This document shows positions 54,455 through 64,000 of a stretch of DNA of 64,000 bases, piece by piece (position 1 is the stretch's first letter; each line of letters opens with the position of its first letter). The translations under genes and the position numbers were made by a program. The notes under the pieces were generated by a model. The model was not told the origin of the DNA, ran no database searches, and worked only from the letters and a program-made list of their open reading frames with translations. The stretch lies in NCBI RefSeq assembly GCF_029867415.1, contig NW_026705295.1:186001-250000 (forward strand), written 5' to 3'. This DNA is from Vicia villosa (taxonomy: Eukaryota; Streptophyta; Magnoliopsida; Fabales; Fabaceae).

Positions 54455-57183
54455 GATTATTATTATTATTAGATTATTAAAATAAAAATAAAAAAACAAA
54501 ACAAAACAAAATCTCTCAGTTAGCATCGGAAAGACCTAAACGAAAAATAGAAGTAATTTTTCAAATCAAATCTACATCACAAAGTTACAATCAAATCTCC
54601 ATCAAAGAAAATCATGCTAAAATTGGATTTATCCCATTGAATTCTAAACCTGATTCTTCCACTATATAAACAGAAGAAAATTGATGCTTTGGGGGGTGGA
54701 CATAAGGATTGCAGATTCAAGAGCCAGTCACAAAAACTCCAAAATTCAAGAATAAAAGTGAAGTTCGGTTTTGAGGATAGGGACGAGTTCAACGGGTTTT
54801 GAAGGCGCCTACACACTCCCAGCAAACTCCTGAAGCGGCACAGACTGTTACCAGGTCGTATAGCGTTCATAATCATCAACAGTGTTGTAACGGTTTGCAT
54901 CTCCCAAACTTAAATCCGATTTCATAAATTTTTGTGTTATTAATAGAATTCGATTGCATAGTTGTGTTGTTGCTGCTGTTTATGACGTGTGTATTTGGTT
55001 TAATTCGAGTTTCGACCTGGGAATCGCGTATTGCCATTGTTAGGGTTTCGGATACTCCAAAAGGGGATTTATGGTAGAAGCAATTTCAGGTCGAATTGAT
55101 GATTCCATTGAGTTCGTAAGGTCGTTTATACTCGATCTGTATATTTGGTTTGTGCTATTTGATGATGATTTGCAGGATGGAGATAGGGAGGCCTATGGCT
55201 ACGTGAAAAACGTTGCTGAAAAGTGTCTGTTTACGAAGGCCAAACGAAGAAGAAGAGAGCGGCGCACTGGGCTTCTTCAAATTCTTTTTGAATATTTCGT
55301 TTTGTGTGATATATGTGATGAGTTGCGTTTGTTATTTCAACATATGAAAACAGCAGGGTTGGCAAGCGCATTGGGGCGTGAGGACTGAAACCTGGGTTCG
55401 AACCCCGCTGAAGTCTTTTATTTTTCAACTAAATATGTGTTATGGTTTGCTTAAGAATCCTGTGTACTCCCCTGGCGCATGACTGGAGTGTACCCTCGTC
55501 CATCAGCCATCTGATCATCACAACTTCTGATCCAACGCCCTGAAGCCGCGAGTGCATCATACACCTCTCCAGACTTCGCCACACAGAATCGAAAACGCTA
55601 AGTATTTTATAATCTTTTTATTTTTTAATTATATAAGTCAGTATTTATTTTATTATATATATATATTGTTTTCCTTCTTCATCTCTTTATTTATTTATTT
55701 TTTCCTAATAAACTTATTTTACTAAATCTCTTTTTTTATAATAAATTTATATTTTAATTTATTTGATAAAAATTAATCTCCTTTATTTAAATAATTTTAT
55801 AAAATCATAATTAATTTGTGTTAAATTAGTAAGAATTATGGTAAGATCATATATTTAATCGAAATTTATTTTTCTATCGATTTTATTGAATTTGTGTCTG
55901 AATCAGGGTTTGTAAGAATCAGCCATACACTAAAAAAGTCTATATTCTTTGTGCATTTTTTCAGGGTAACCATCAGGGTTCATCCGACTACGCGCCATGT
56001 CAATCAAAAAGCTAAGTTCCGATTCTTTTTCTTAAAATTAATGTTTATTAATTGTTACATTTGCCTTATAGGTTCAACTAGGGTTTACTTCATCTATTAA
56101 GGAACTTCTCTTACACTCACCCCTATTATTTTCATCTTAATTTTCAGGGTCAATCGAAGGTTCAAGGGAATCAAGGCATTCAGTGTTTAAAACTAATTAT
56201 TGATCCTTCTTATTTTTTCTATCTTTTAATTCCCCCGTCCCCGCAGGTGTTTATTGTAATAGAGTAGGACATTTTAATTTCCGCCTTTAAATTCTGCAAT
56301 TTTAAACTGCGTGGTTAGTAATCTTAGGGAGTGCAAGCCTTTAACAGAAATAGATAACTAACTACAAGATAAATATCTGAATTAACCACCTGATTGTGCC
56401 ACACACGCACCTTTAGGGTAATCCCTCTGGTTGCCTTGTTGCCTTATACTGTTGCCTTATTGTTGCCTGTTGCCTCTAAACGTATTAATAGTCAAAGTCC
56501 CTCGATTCCGAGGATACCTAAAGCAATGTTGCCTGTCGCCTTCAGAGTTATTGAAACTCCCTCGATGTTGCCTTATAAGATGATTGTTCCAATTGCTAAG
56601 GTATCCTCGCATGATGCCTAAACAGATAAAATGACTATTATATCCTTCCCTTAGACTACCTGCCCTCTTTATGGCAAGGGACAGTCTTGTGGCGAACGAT
56701 TATTCTCGATGACCCTTAAACATCCAATTGAAAGACTTCCTGCCCTCTTATGGTATGGATAGACTCTTTCGCCCGAAAGGCTAAAAGAACGAATTTCTAA
56801 ACTTAGGGTAGTTGCTATTAATTGCTAGCTCTATTTCAAATTCAAATTCAAACTCCTTTTCCATTAATTTTCAAATACTTTTCAAAAGACTACGCTTATT
56901 TACAAGCTAAAGTTCTTCTTCAAAGTTTTTACTTTTCACACCTCATTTTCAAACATTTCAAACAATATACAAGTGAGCTAAGCAATTAAGAGCCCATGGA
57001 TAACCATGGATGCAAAGGGTGCCTTACACCTTCCCTTTGCATAACTTACCCCCCGAACTCAAAATCTTTTAAAAGGTCTTTTTCTGTTCTTTTAGCCTTT
57101 CTATTAATTGGATAAAATAAAAGTCGGTGGCGACTCTTGCTATCCGCAACATTCCAATATAAAAGTCAGTTCACCGTATTACA
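54151..57183 (+). repeat. LTR 3 of element C
   Basis: 3,033 bp, TGTCATACCC to CACCGTATTACA, 9 bp shorter than LTR 1 because of the ATT microsatellite. It ends at the GTCTC duplication, after which Sirevirus B resumes. It shares GCCGCGAG and CATACCC with LTR 1, not with LTR 2. Confidence 0.92.
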
Positions 57184-57188
57184 GTCTC
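57184..57188. repeat. Target-site duplication GTCTC, right copy (element C)
   Basis: Matches 36808-36812. Joining 36812 to 57189 restores GATCGTCTCTACCGAAATAA, the sequence that Sirevirus A has at the same place. Confidence 0.92.
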
Positions 57189-57239
57189 TACCGAAATAAT
57201 CAGGGAAGTCTTTTATTAAAGTTCTTCGAGTATTTATTT

Positions 57240-57403
57240 CAGGGGGAGATTATTTATCTCAGGGGGAGATTATTAATCTCAGGGGGAGACATATTCATAT
57301 GCTTATGCTATAGCTGTGTAATTTGTCTTTTGCCGTCTGCTCTTTCTGATCGCAAATTCATATCATTTATATATGTTTTTGTCATCATCAAAAAGGGGGA
57401 GAT
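57240..57403 (+). promoter_or_regulatory. PPT-like repeats and polypurine tract of Sirevirus B
   Basis: Three 20-bp-spaced copies of CAGGGGGAGA (57240, 57260, 57280) are followed by the tract AAAAAGGGGGAGAT (57390-57403) next to the 3' LTR. Sirevirus A has only two of the spaced copies. Such arrays are a recognised Sirevirus mark. Confidence 0.8.
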
Positions 57404-58612
57404 TGTTAGAACAAGATTTGTTCTGATCAATTATCTTAGTTTTGATGATAACAATAATATGAATTTTGCTTAAGATAATATGGTACTCTAATCCAATGCA
57501 ATTTCTTTTTCAGGAAATATATAAAGAGTATGCATAATTCAGCGCTCAGAAGCTTTATCTCAAGGGTTCAGCATGCAACATCAGAACATGGTCTGGCAAG
57601 ACATCAGAAGATGGTCGAAGCAGAATCAGAACATGGGTCTATGGAAGCATCAGAAGAACACGAGATCAGAAGCACTGAAGTTCTGATGGTATCACGCTCA
57701 GAAGCACTTCAAGGTCAGAAGATCAGAAGATGCTATGCACCAAGCTGTTTGACTCTGATGATATTCAAACGTTGTATTCACAAACATCAGATCAGAAGGA
57801 AGTACACGTGGCAAGCTACGCTGACTGACAAAAGGAACGTTAAAAGCTATTATAGGCAACGTCAGTAGACACAGCGTGAACAAGGCTCGAGGTAGTTGAC
57901 AAAAGCGTATAACATTAAATGCGATGTTGTACGGAACACGCAAAGCATTAAATGCACTCAACGGTCATCTTCTCCAACGCCTATAAATATGAAGTTCTGA
58001 TGAGAAGCAAGGTTAACGATCCTGAACCAAAACAACTCATATTAACTTGCTGAAACTCTGTTCTACTCAAAGCTCAGAATCTTCATCTTCGTCAAAGCTC
58101 ACTACATTGCTGTTGTAATATATTAGTGAGATTAAGCTTAAACGTTAAGAGAAATATCACAGTTTGTGATTATAGCTTTTTAAGAAGCAATTGTAATACT
58201 CTTAGAATTGATTACATTAAGTTGTAAGGAACTAGAGTGATCGTGTGGATCAGTATACTCTAGGAAGTCTTAGAGGTTATCTAAGCAGGTTGTAACTAGA
58301 GTGATCGTGTGGATCAGAATACTCTAGAAAAGTCTTAGAGGGTATCTAAGCAGTTGTTCCTGGAGTGATCAGTGTGTGATCAGAAGACTCTGGAAGACTT
58401 AGTTGTTGACTAAGTGGAGAACCATTGTAATCCGTGCGATTAGTGGATTAAATCCTCAGTTGAGGTAAATCATCTCTGCGGGGGTGGACTGGAGTAGTTT
58501 AGTTAACAACGAACCAGGATAAAAATAACTGTGCAATTTATTTTTATCTGTCAAGTTTTTAAAGCTACACTTATTCAAACCCCCCTCTTTCTAAGTGTTT
58601 TTCTATCCTTCA
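57404..58612 (+). repeat. 3' LTR of Sirevirus B
   Basis: 1,209 bp from TGTTAGAACAAG to TTTTCTATCCTTCA, with TATAAATA at 57982-57989. Differs from the 5' LTR at about eight single bases plus a C-run length change near the end. Confidence 0.93.
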
Positions 58613-58617
58613 TGTTA
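58613..58617. repeat. Target-site duplication TGTTA, right copy (element B)
   Basis: Matches 28571-28575; gag of Sirevirus A continues to the right on the minus strand. Confidence 0.88.
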
Positions 58618-59803
58618 GACTGGAAACTAACTCATCTCTAGTAAGTTCAGAAAATACCTCTTCAGAATCTGATTCTGATGTAGATTCTGATCCGTCATCT
58701 TCTGTCGCCATCAGCGCACAGTTAGCCTGCTCATCTTCAGAGTCTGAATCATCTTCTGACTCATCCCAGGTTGCCATAAGACCTTTCTTCTTATGAAACT
58801 TCTTCTTGGGATTTTCCTTCTAAAGTTTTGGACATTCATTCTTGAAGTGTCCAGGCTCATTGCATTCATAGCACATGACCTTCTTCTTGTCAAATCTTCT
58901 GTCATCAGAAGATTCTCCACGTTCAAATTTCTTTGAACTTCTGACGCCTCTGAACTTCCTTTGCTTGTTCTTCCAGAGTTGATTTAGCCTTCTGGAGATC
59001 AAGGACAGTTCATCTTCTTCTTCAGATTCTGATTCTTCAGGATCTTCTTCTCTAGCCTGAAAAGCGTTAGTGCATTTCTTGATATTGGATTTTAATGCAA
59101 TAGACTTACCTTTCTTTTGAGGCTCGTTTGCATCCAGTTCAATTTCATGACTCCTCAGGGCACTGATCAGCTCTTCCAAAGAGACTTCATTTAGATTCTT
59201 CGCAATCTTAAATGCAGTCACCATAGGACCCCATCTTCTGGGTAAGCTTCTGATGATCTTCTTTACGTGATCAGCCTTGGTGTATCCCTTGTCAAGAACT
59301 CTCAATCCAGCAGTAAGAGTTTGAAATCTTGAAAACATCTTTTCAATGTCTTCATCATCCTCCATCTTGAAGGCTTCATACTTCTGGATTAAAGCGAGAG
59401 CTTTAGTCTCCTTGACTTGAGCATTTCCTTCATGAGTCATTTTCAAGGACTCATATATGTCATAGGCCGTTTCCCTGTTAGATATCTTCTCATACTCAGC
59501 ATGAGAGATAGCATTCAGCAAAACAGTTCTGCATTTATGATGATTCCTGAAAAGCTTCTTCTGATCATCGCTCATTTCTTGCCTTGTCAGCTTTACGCCA
59601 CTGGCATTTACCGGATGTTTGTAACCATCCATCAGAAGATCCCATAGATCACCATCTAGACCAAGAAAGTAACTTTCCAGTTTATCTTTCCAGTATTCAA
59701 AGTTTTCACCATCAAATACCGGCGGTCTAGTATAACCATTGTTACCGTTGTGTTGCTCAGCAGAGCCAGATGTAGATGTAGACTTTGCAGTTTCATCAGC
59801 CAT
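58618..59803 (-). pseudogene. gag: Sirevirus A gag, N-terminal part, with a stop
   Basis: ATG at 59803 (MADETAKSTSTSG). Capsid region and zinc knuckle CYECNEPGHFKNEC match the gag of B. A TAG at 58820-58822, where B has CAG (Gln), stops the frame after 327 codons, just past the knuckle. The frame resumes beyond it through the acidic segment until Sirevirus B interrupts it at 58617. The remaining C-terminal part is at 27848-28570. A truncated product with capsid and knuckle could still be made. Confidence 0.9.
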
Positions 59804-59875
59804 CTTTTACTGAAGCGTTTTTCTCTTCCTGAATATTTTCTAAACACGGTTAAGTGCTTGCACCTTAGAACCGGC

Positions 59876-59887
59876 GCTCTGATGCCA
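59876..59887 (-). promoter_or_regulatory. Primer-binding site of Sirevirus A
   Basis: TGGCATCAGAGC on the minus strand, two bases from the 5' LTR. It differs from the usual TGGTATCAGAGC (as in B) by one T-to-C change. Confidence 0.85.
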
Positions 59888-59889
59888 AT

Positions 59890-61095
59890 TGAAGGATAGA
59901 AAAACACTTAGAAAGGGGGGGTTTGAATAAGTGTAGCTTTAAAAACTTGACCGATAAAAATAAATTGCACAGTTATTTTTATCCTGGTTCGTTGTTAACT
60001 AAACTACTCCAGTCCACCCCCGCAGAGATGATTTACCTCAACTGAGGATTTAATCCACTAATCGCACGGATTACAATGGTTCTCCACTTAGTCAGCAACT
60101 ACGTCTTCCAGAGTCTTCTGATCACACACTGATCACTCCAGGAACAACTGCTTAGATACCCTCTAAGACTTTCTAGAGTATTCTGATCCACACGATCACT
60201 CTAGTTACAACCTGCTTAGATAACCTCTAAGACTTCCTAGAGTATTCTGATCCACACGATCACTCTAGTTCCTTACAACTTAATGTAATCAAATCTAAGA
60301 GTATTACAATTGCTTCTTAAAAGCTATAATCACAAACTGTTATATTTCTCTTATCGTTTAAGCTTATTCTCACTAATATATTACAACAGCAATGTAGTGA
60401 GCTTTGATGAAGATGAAGATTCTGAGCTTTGAATAGAACAGAGTTTCAGCAAGTTAATATGAGTTGTTTTTTTCATAATCGTTAACCTTGCTTCTCATCA
60501 GAACTTCATATTTATAGGCGTTGGAGAAGATGACCGTTGAGTGCATTTAATGCTTTGCGTGTTCCGTACAGCATCGCATTTAATGTTATACGCTTTTGTC
60601 AACTACCTCGAGCCTTGTTCACGCTGTGTCTACTGACGTTGCCTTTAATAGCTTCTAACGTTCCTTTTGTCAGTCAGCGTAGCCTGCCACATGTACTTCC
60701 TTCTGATCTGATGTTTGTGAATACAACGTTTGAATATCATCAGAGTCAAACAGCTTGGTGCAAAGCATCTTCTGATCTTCTGACCTTGAAGTGCTTTTGT
60801 GCGTGATACCATCAGAACTTCAGTGCTTCTGATCTCATGTTCTTCTGAAGCTTCCATAGACCCATGTTCTGATTCTGCTTCGACCATCTTCTGATGTCTT
60901 GCCAGACCATGTTCTGATGTTGCATGCTGAACCCTTTGAGACAAAGCTTTTGAGCGCTGAATTATGCATACTCTTTATATATTTCCTGAAAAGGAAATTG
61001 CATTGGATTAGAGTACCATATTATCTTAAGCAAAATTCATATTATTGTTATCATCAAAACTAAGATAATTGATCAGAACAAATCTTGTTCTAACA
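59890..61095 (-). repeat. 5' LTR of Sirevirus A
   Basis: 1,206 bp, minus strand TGTTAGAACAAG to TTTTCTATCCTTCA, with a minus-strand TATAAATA at 60509-60516. Partner of 21510-22714. Followed by the right ACATT duplication. Confidence 0.92.
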
Positions 61096-61100
61096 ACATT
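61096..61100. repeat. Target-site duplication ACATT, right copy (element A)
   Basis: Matches 21505-21509. Element E sequence continues from here to the window edge. Confidence 0.9.
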
Positions 61101-62424
61101 CCCAGCTGCTACTCCTCCCAAGCTACTCGGACTAAAGCTATTTCTTTACCACGTAATTGCTTCAACTTTTGATCTTCGATCCTCATAGGCAAGGTCTCAA
61201 CTGTCAAATTATCCTTCACCTGTACATCATCCACTTGGATCACATGAGACGGATCTGCAATGTATTTCCGCAGTTGAGACACATGAAATACATCATGCAA
61301 ATTCGCAAGCGTCGGTTGTAAAGCAATACGATAAGCCACTTCTCCTACTCTTTCCGTAATCTGAAACGGACTAATAAAATGCGGCGTCAACTTCTTTGAA
61401 TTCAGCGCTCGACCAACACCAGTCATAGGAGCCACTCTCAGAAACACATGATCTCCCTCTTGAAACCCAAGTGTTCTCCGCCTATTATCATGATACCTTT
61501 TCTGACGACTCTGAGAAGCTTTCTTCTTCTCCTGAATCATCTTAATCTTTTTTGTAGTCTCTTATACAATCTCTGGTCCAATTACTGCACTCTCACCAGA
61601 TTCATACCAGCATAACGGCGTCCTACATCTCCTACCATACAAGGCTTCAAACGGAGCCATACCAAATGCTCGAATGAAAACTATTGTAGTAGGTAAATTT
61701 AATCAACGGTAAATAACTGTCCCACGTACCACCTTTTTCCAACACACAAGCACGCAACAAATCTTCCTACGATTGAATCGTCCTCTCTATTTGACCATCA
61801 GTCTGCAGATGATAAGCAGAACTCAATCTCAACTTATTACCCAACGCTTTCTGCAAACCTTCAGAATCTCGATGTAAACCTTGGGTCTCTATCTGACACG
61901 ATACTTGAAGGAATACCATGCAGACTCACTATCTTCTCAATATACAATTAAGTTAACTTCTCCATAGGATAATCCATTATCATCGGTATGAAGTGAGCAC
62001 ACTTCGTCAATCTTTCCACAATAACCCAAATTGCTTCATAATTCTTAATAGTCCTCGGCAAACTGGAAACAAAATCCATGGATATGCTGTCCCACTTCCA
62101 TTCCAGAATAAACAACGGTTGCATAGCTCCATACGGCTTCTAATGTTCAATCTTCGACTTTTGGCAAGTCAAACAAGAGTAAACAAATTCAGCAATCTCT
62201 TTTTTCATTCCAGGCCACTAGAATAACTTCTTCAGATCATGATACATCTTGGTAACACCAGGATGAATACTCAACACGCTCTGGTGTCCTTCTTCAAGAA
62301 TATTTTTCCGAAGTTCGGCAATATCAGGAACACAAACACAATCACCAAACCTCATTATACCATTCTCGTCAATTCTGAAATCACCTCCTTTGCCTTGGTT
62401 AATTAAAGTCAATCTATCAACCAA
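61101..62424 (-). pseudogene. Gypsy E integrase and C-terminal module
   Basis: Minus strand from 62424: VPDIAELRKNILEEGHQSVL then SIHPGVTKMYHDLKKLF, the N-terminal part of a Tekay-type integrase with its zinc-finger His residues. The catalytic core (about 61560-62217) is broken by stops and frameshifts. From 61540, KKASQSRQKRYHDNRRR, FQITERVGEVAYRIALQP and NLHDVFHVSQLRKYI form the GPY/F-like module, then VETLPMRIEDQKLKQLRGKE leads into the chromodomain-like end. The frame closes at WEE, where a one-base loss separates it from the GVAAGNVTWELESQM continuation. Confidence 0.8.
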
Positions 62425-64000
62425 CTAAACATCAGCTTTCTGACCTTCTCTAATCTCATCAAGAATACCACTTGTCAGCTTCAGCATACCCAATTTAACA
62501 CTATTAAAAGTACCTTCACATACCAAACTTAAATCTCGGAATTGTTCAATCAAATCCAATTCCCGCACCATTAGCATAAACATATGTAAAGACTTCCTAC
62601 TCAACGCATCATCAACGACATTCGCTTTACCTGGAAGGTAATTCAGCCCAAAATCATAATCTTTAAGAAATTCTAACCATCTTCTCTGCCTCGTATTAAG
62701 CTCTTTCTGATCAAAGAGATACTTCAAACTCTTGTGTTTGCTAAACACTTCAAAACTCGAACCATACAAATAATGTGTCCATAATTTCAATACGAAGACC
62801 ACCGCCACCAACTCTAAATCATGAGTCAGATAATTCCTTTCATGCACTTTGAGTTTTCTTGACGCATAAGCTACAACCTATTGTTTCTGCATTAATACAC
62901 CACCTAGTCCCATCAATGAAGCATCACAATAAACCACAAAAGATTCCGCCGGATTCGGCAAAATCAGAATAGGAGCATTAGTCAACCTCCTCTTCAACTC
63001 TTGAAATCCTCGTTCACATTCTGAAATCCCAAATAAATGCTTGACCCTTTCTTGTCAACTTAGTTAACGGTCATGATAACTTCGAAAATCCTTCTATGAA
63101 CTTTCTGTAGTAACCTGCAAGACCAAGGAAACTACGAATTTCGGAAGCTGACTTCAGCGCTTCCCATAGAGATACCGCTTCTACTTTTGTCGGATCAACC
63201 GCAATACCATTCTTGGAAATCACATGACCAAGAAAACTCACATCACTTAACCAGAACTCGCACTTTGACAGTTTAGCATAAAGCTTCTTCTCTTTCAACA
63301 ATTCCAATACAATTCTCAGGTGTTCCGCATGTTCTTCTTCGCTTTTGGAATATATTAAAATGTCATCAATAAAAACCACAACAAACTTATCAAGATAAGG
63401 ATGAAAAATCCTATTCATTTATTCCATAAAAACACCAGGTGCGTTAGTAACTTCAAACAACATCATTGTATACTCGTAATGACCATACCTCGTTCTGAAC
63501 GCAGTCTTCTGAATATCGTCCATCTTCACATGAATCTGATGATACCCAGACCAAAAATAAATTTTGCTAAATACACATGCTCCAACCAGCTGATCCATTA
63601 AATCATCAATCCTCAGCAATGGATACTGGTTCTTGATAGTAACCTTGTTCAGCTATCTATAATCCACACATAGTCTCATCAAACCTTCCATCTTCTTTAC
63701 CAACAACTGCGGTGCACCCCACGGTGACACACTAGGGCGAATAAATTCCTTCTCCAGCAACTCTTCTAATTGACTATTCAATTCAACCAACTCAGATGCC
63801 GACATACGATAAGGTGCCATCGACATAGGACTAGTTCCAAGAATCAGCTCAATAGCAAATTCTATTTCTCTCTCAAGTGGAAACTCTCTAACATCTTCTG
63901 GAAAAACTTCTGGAAAGTCACGTACCACCGGTAGTTCACTACTCACCGCCTTCCACTTCCCTTTCATTGATGCAAATAATATGAACATGGCAGCCCCCTC
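62425..64000 (-). pseudogene. Gypsy E reverse transcriptase and RNase H, inactive
   Basis: Minus strand from the window edge: FPEVFPEDVREFPLEREIEF, PYRMSASELVELNSQLEELL and SVSPWGAPQLLVKKMEGLMR then LCVDYR (63988-63656); a stop; [20 protein letters not shown] and [20 protein letters not shown] (63600-63430); a stop; [20 protein letters not shown] then [14 protein letters not shown] (63418-63320). RNase H lies at 62847-62600 ([52 protein letters not shown]). The motif order is that of Tekay/Del chromoviruses. The first RT Asp (KIDLRSGYH in relatives) is Tyr here, and the RNase H TDHKSL motif reads SKHKSL. RT and RNase H are in different frames. The gene continues beyond the window. Confidence 0.85.

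Larger units (their letters stand above)
36813..57183 (+). mobile_element. Element C: Ogre-like gag-only retrotransposon, LTR-I-LTR-I-LTR array
   Basis: Three LTRs (36813-39854, 45481-48524, 54151-57183) and two internal regions (39855-45480, 48525-54150) repeat with a period of about 8,670 bp. One GTCTC pair flanks the whole. The primer site TGGCGACTCTGCTGGGGA (tRNA-Arg type), LTRs of about 3 kb, the end GGGGCAGC|TGTCATACC and the gag type are those of Ogre/Tat gypsy elements. Each internal region has gag but no protease, RT, RNase H or integrase that I can find, so it is a TR-GAG-like non-autonomous form. A single copy would be about 11.7 kb. Confidence 0.9.
28576..58612 (+). mobile_element. 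Sirevirus B (SIRE-type Ty1/copia), carrying nested C
   Basis: Plus-strand element inside gag of A. Layout: 5' LTR 28576-29785, primer site, gag 29872-31791, pol 31676-34810, ORF3 remnant 35272-35746, 3' region with 70-bp repeats and purine tracts, 3' LTR 57404-58612. TGTTA flanks it. The 3' region is split at 36812/57189 by element C. Without C, B is about 9.7 kb. The LTRs differ by about eight substitutions by eye. One stop in pol and a decayed ORF3 make it non-autonomous. Confidence 0.92.
21510..61095 (-). mobile_element. Sirevirus A (SIRE-type Ty1/copia), carrying nested B and C
   Basis: Minus-strand element with 5' LTR 59890-61095, primer site, gag from 59803, pol 24829-27963, a long 3' region with purine tracts and 70-bp repeats, and 3' LTR 21510-22714. 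ACATT flanks it. The gag is split at 28571/58617 by Sirevirus B. Without the nested DNA, A is about 9.5 kb, in line with SIRE-type elements. By eye the two LTRs differ at about eight substitutions in 1.2 kb, so insertion is recent. gag has a stop; pol is open. Confidence 0.9.

Overview
The window is repeat DNA from a large plant genome. I recognise no host protein-coding gene, rRNA or functional tRNA gene in it. Sirevirus (SIRE/Maximus-type Ty1/copia) elements, an Ogre-type Ty3/gypsy element with a tRNA-Arg-like primer site, a Tekay/Del-type gypsy, and CACTA, PIF/Harbinger and Stowaway relics together suggest a legume, perhaps a large-genome Fabeae or Trifolieae species. The lineage call is inference; the transposon calls are read from the sequence.

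Left part (1-19386) is a graveyard of old elements: the end of an Ogre-type LTR set into a gypsy RNase H remnant (1-430); a LINE 3' end interrupted by a fold-back element with 8-bp target duplication (1080-2600); a Stowaway MITE (2664-2920); an inverted-repeat MITE (4667-5154); a stop-ridden copia (about 5621-9123); a TRIM split by an 870-bp solo LTR with target duplication CCTTA (10372-11580); a CACTA-like element (11665-12398); a second LINE 3' end (12560-13483); a PIF/Harbinger deletion derivative that keeps its Myb/SANT-type ORF (14662-16519); and a minus-strand Tork-type copia (16881-19386).

Right part (19387-64000) is a stack of retrotransposons nested inside one another, with 5-bp target duplications at three junction pairs. 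Level 1 is a decayed Tekay-like gypsy on the minus strand (element E, 19387 to beyond 64000) lying inside the Tork copia. Level 2 is Sirevirus A on the minus strand (21510-61095, TSD ACATT), inserted at the 3' end of E's pol. Level 3 is Sirevirus B on the plus strand (28576-58612, TSD TGTTA), inserted in A's gag. Level 4 is element C on the plus strand (36813-57183, TSD GTCTC), an Ogre-like, gag-only element in B's 3' region. C has the rare form LTR-internal-LTR-internal-LTR: three LTRs of about 3.04 kb and two almost identical internal regions.

Coding potential: A keeps an open pol (1044 codons) but has a broken gag. B keeps an open gag (639 codons) but has one stop in pol. C encodes only Gag (447 aa, two copies), so it would need pol functions from an autonomous relative. 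The least expected signals are the three-LTR array, four pairs of GTAACCGGTTAC palindromes at exact 22-bp spacing in E's LTR, tRNA-like A/B-box segments in C's LTRs and in the fold-back element, and an exchanged 3' cassette between Sireviruses A and B.
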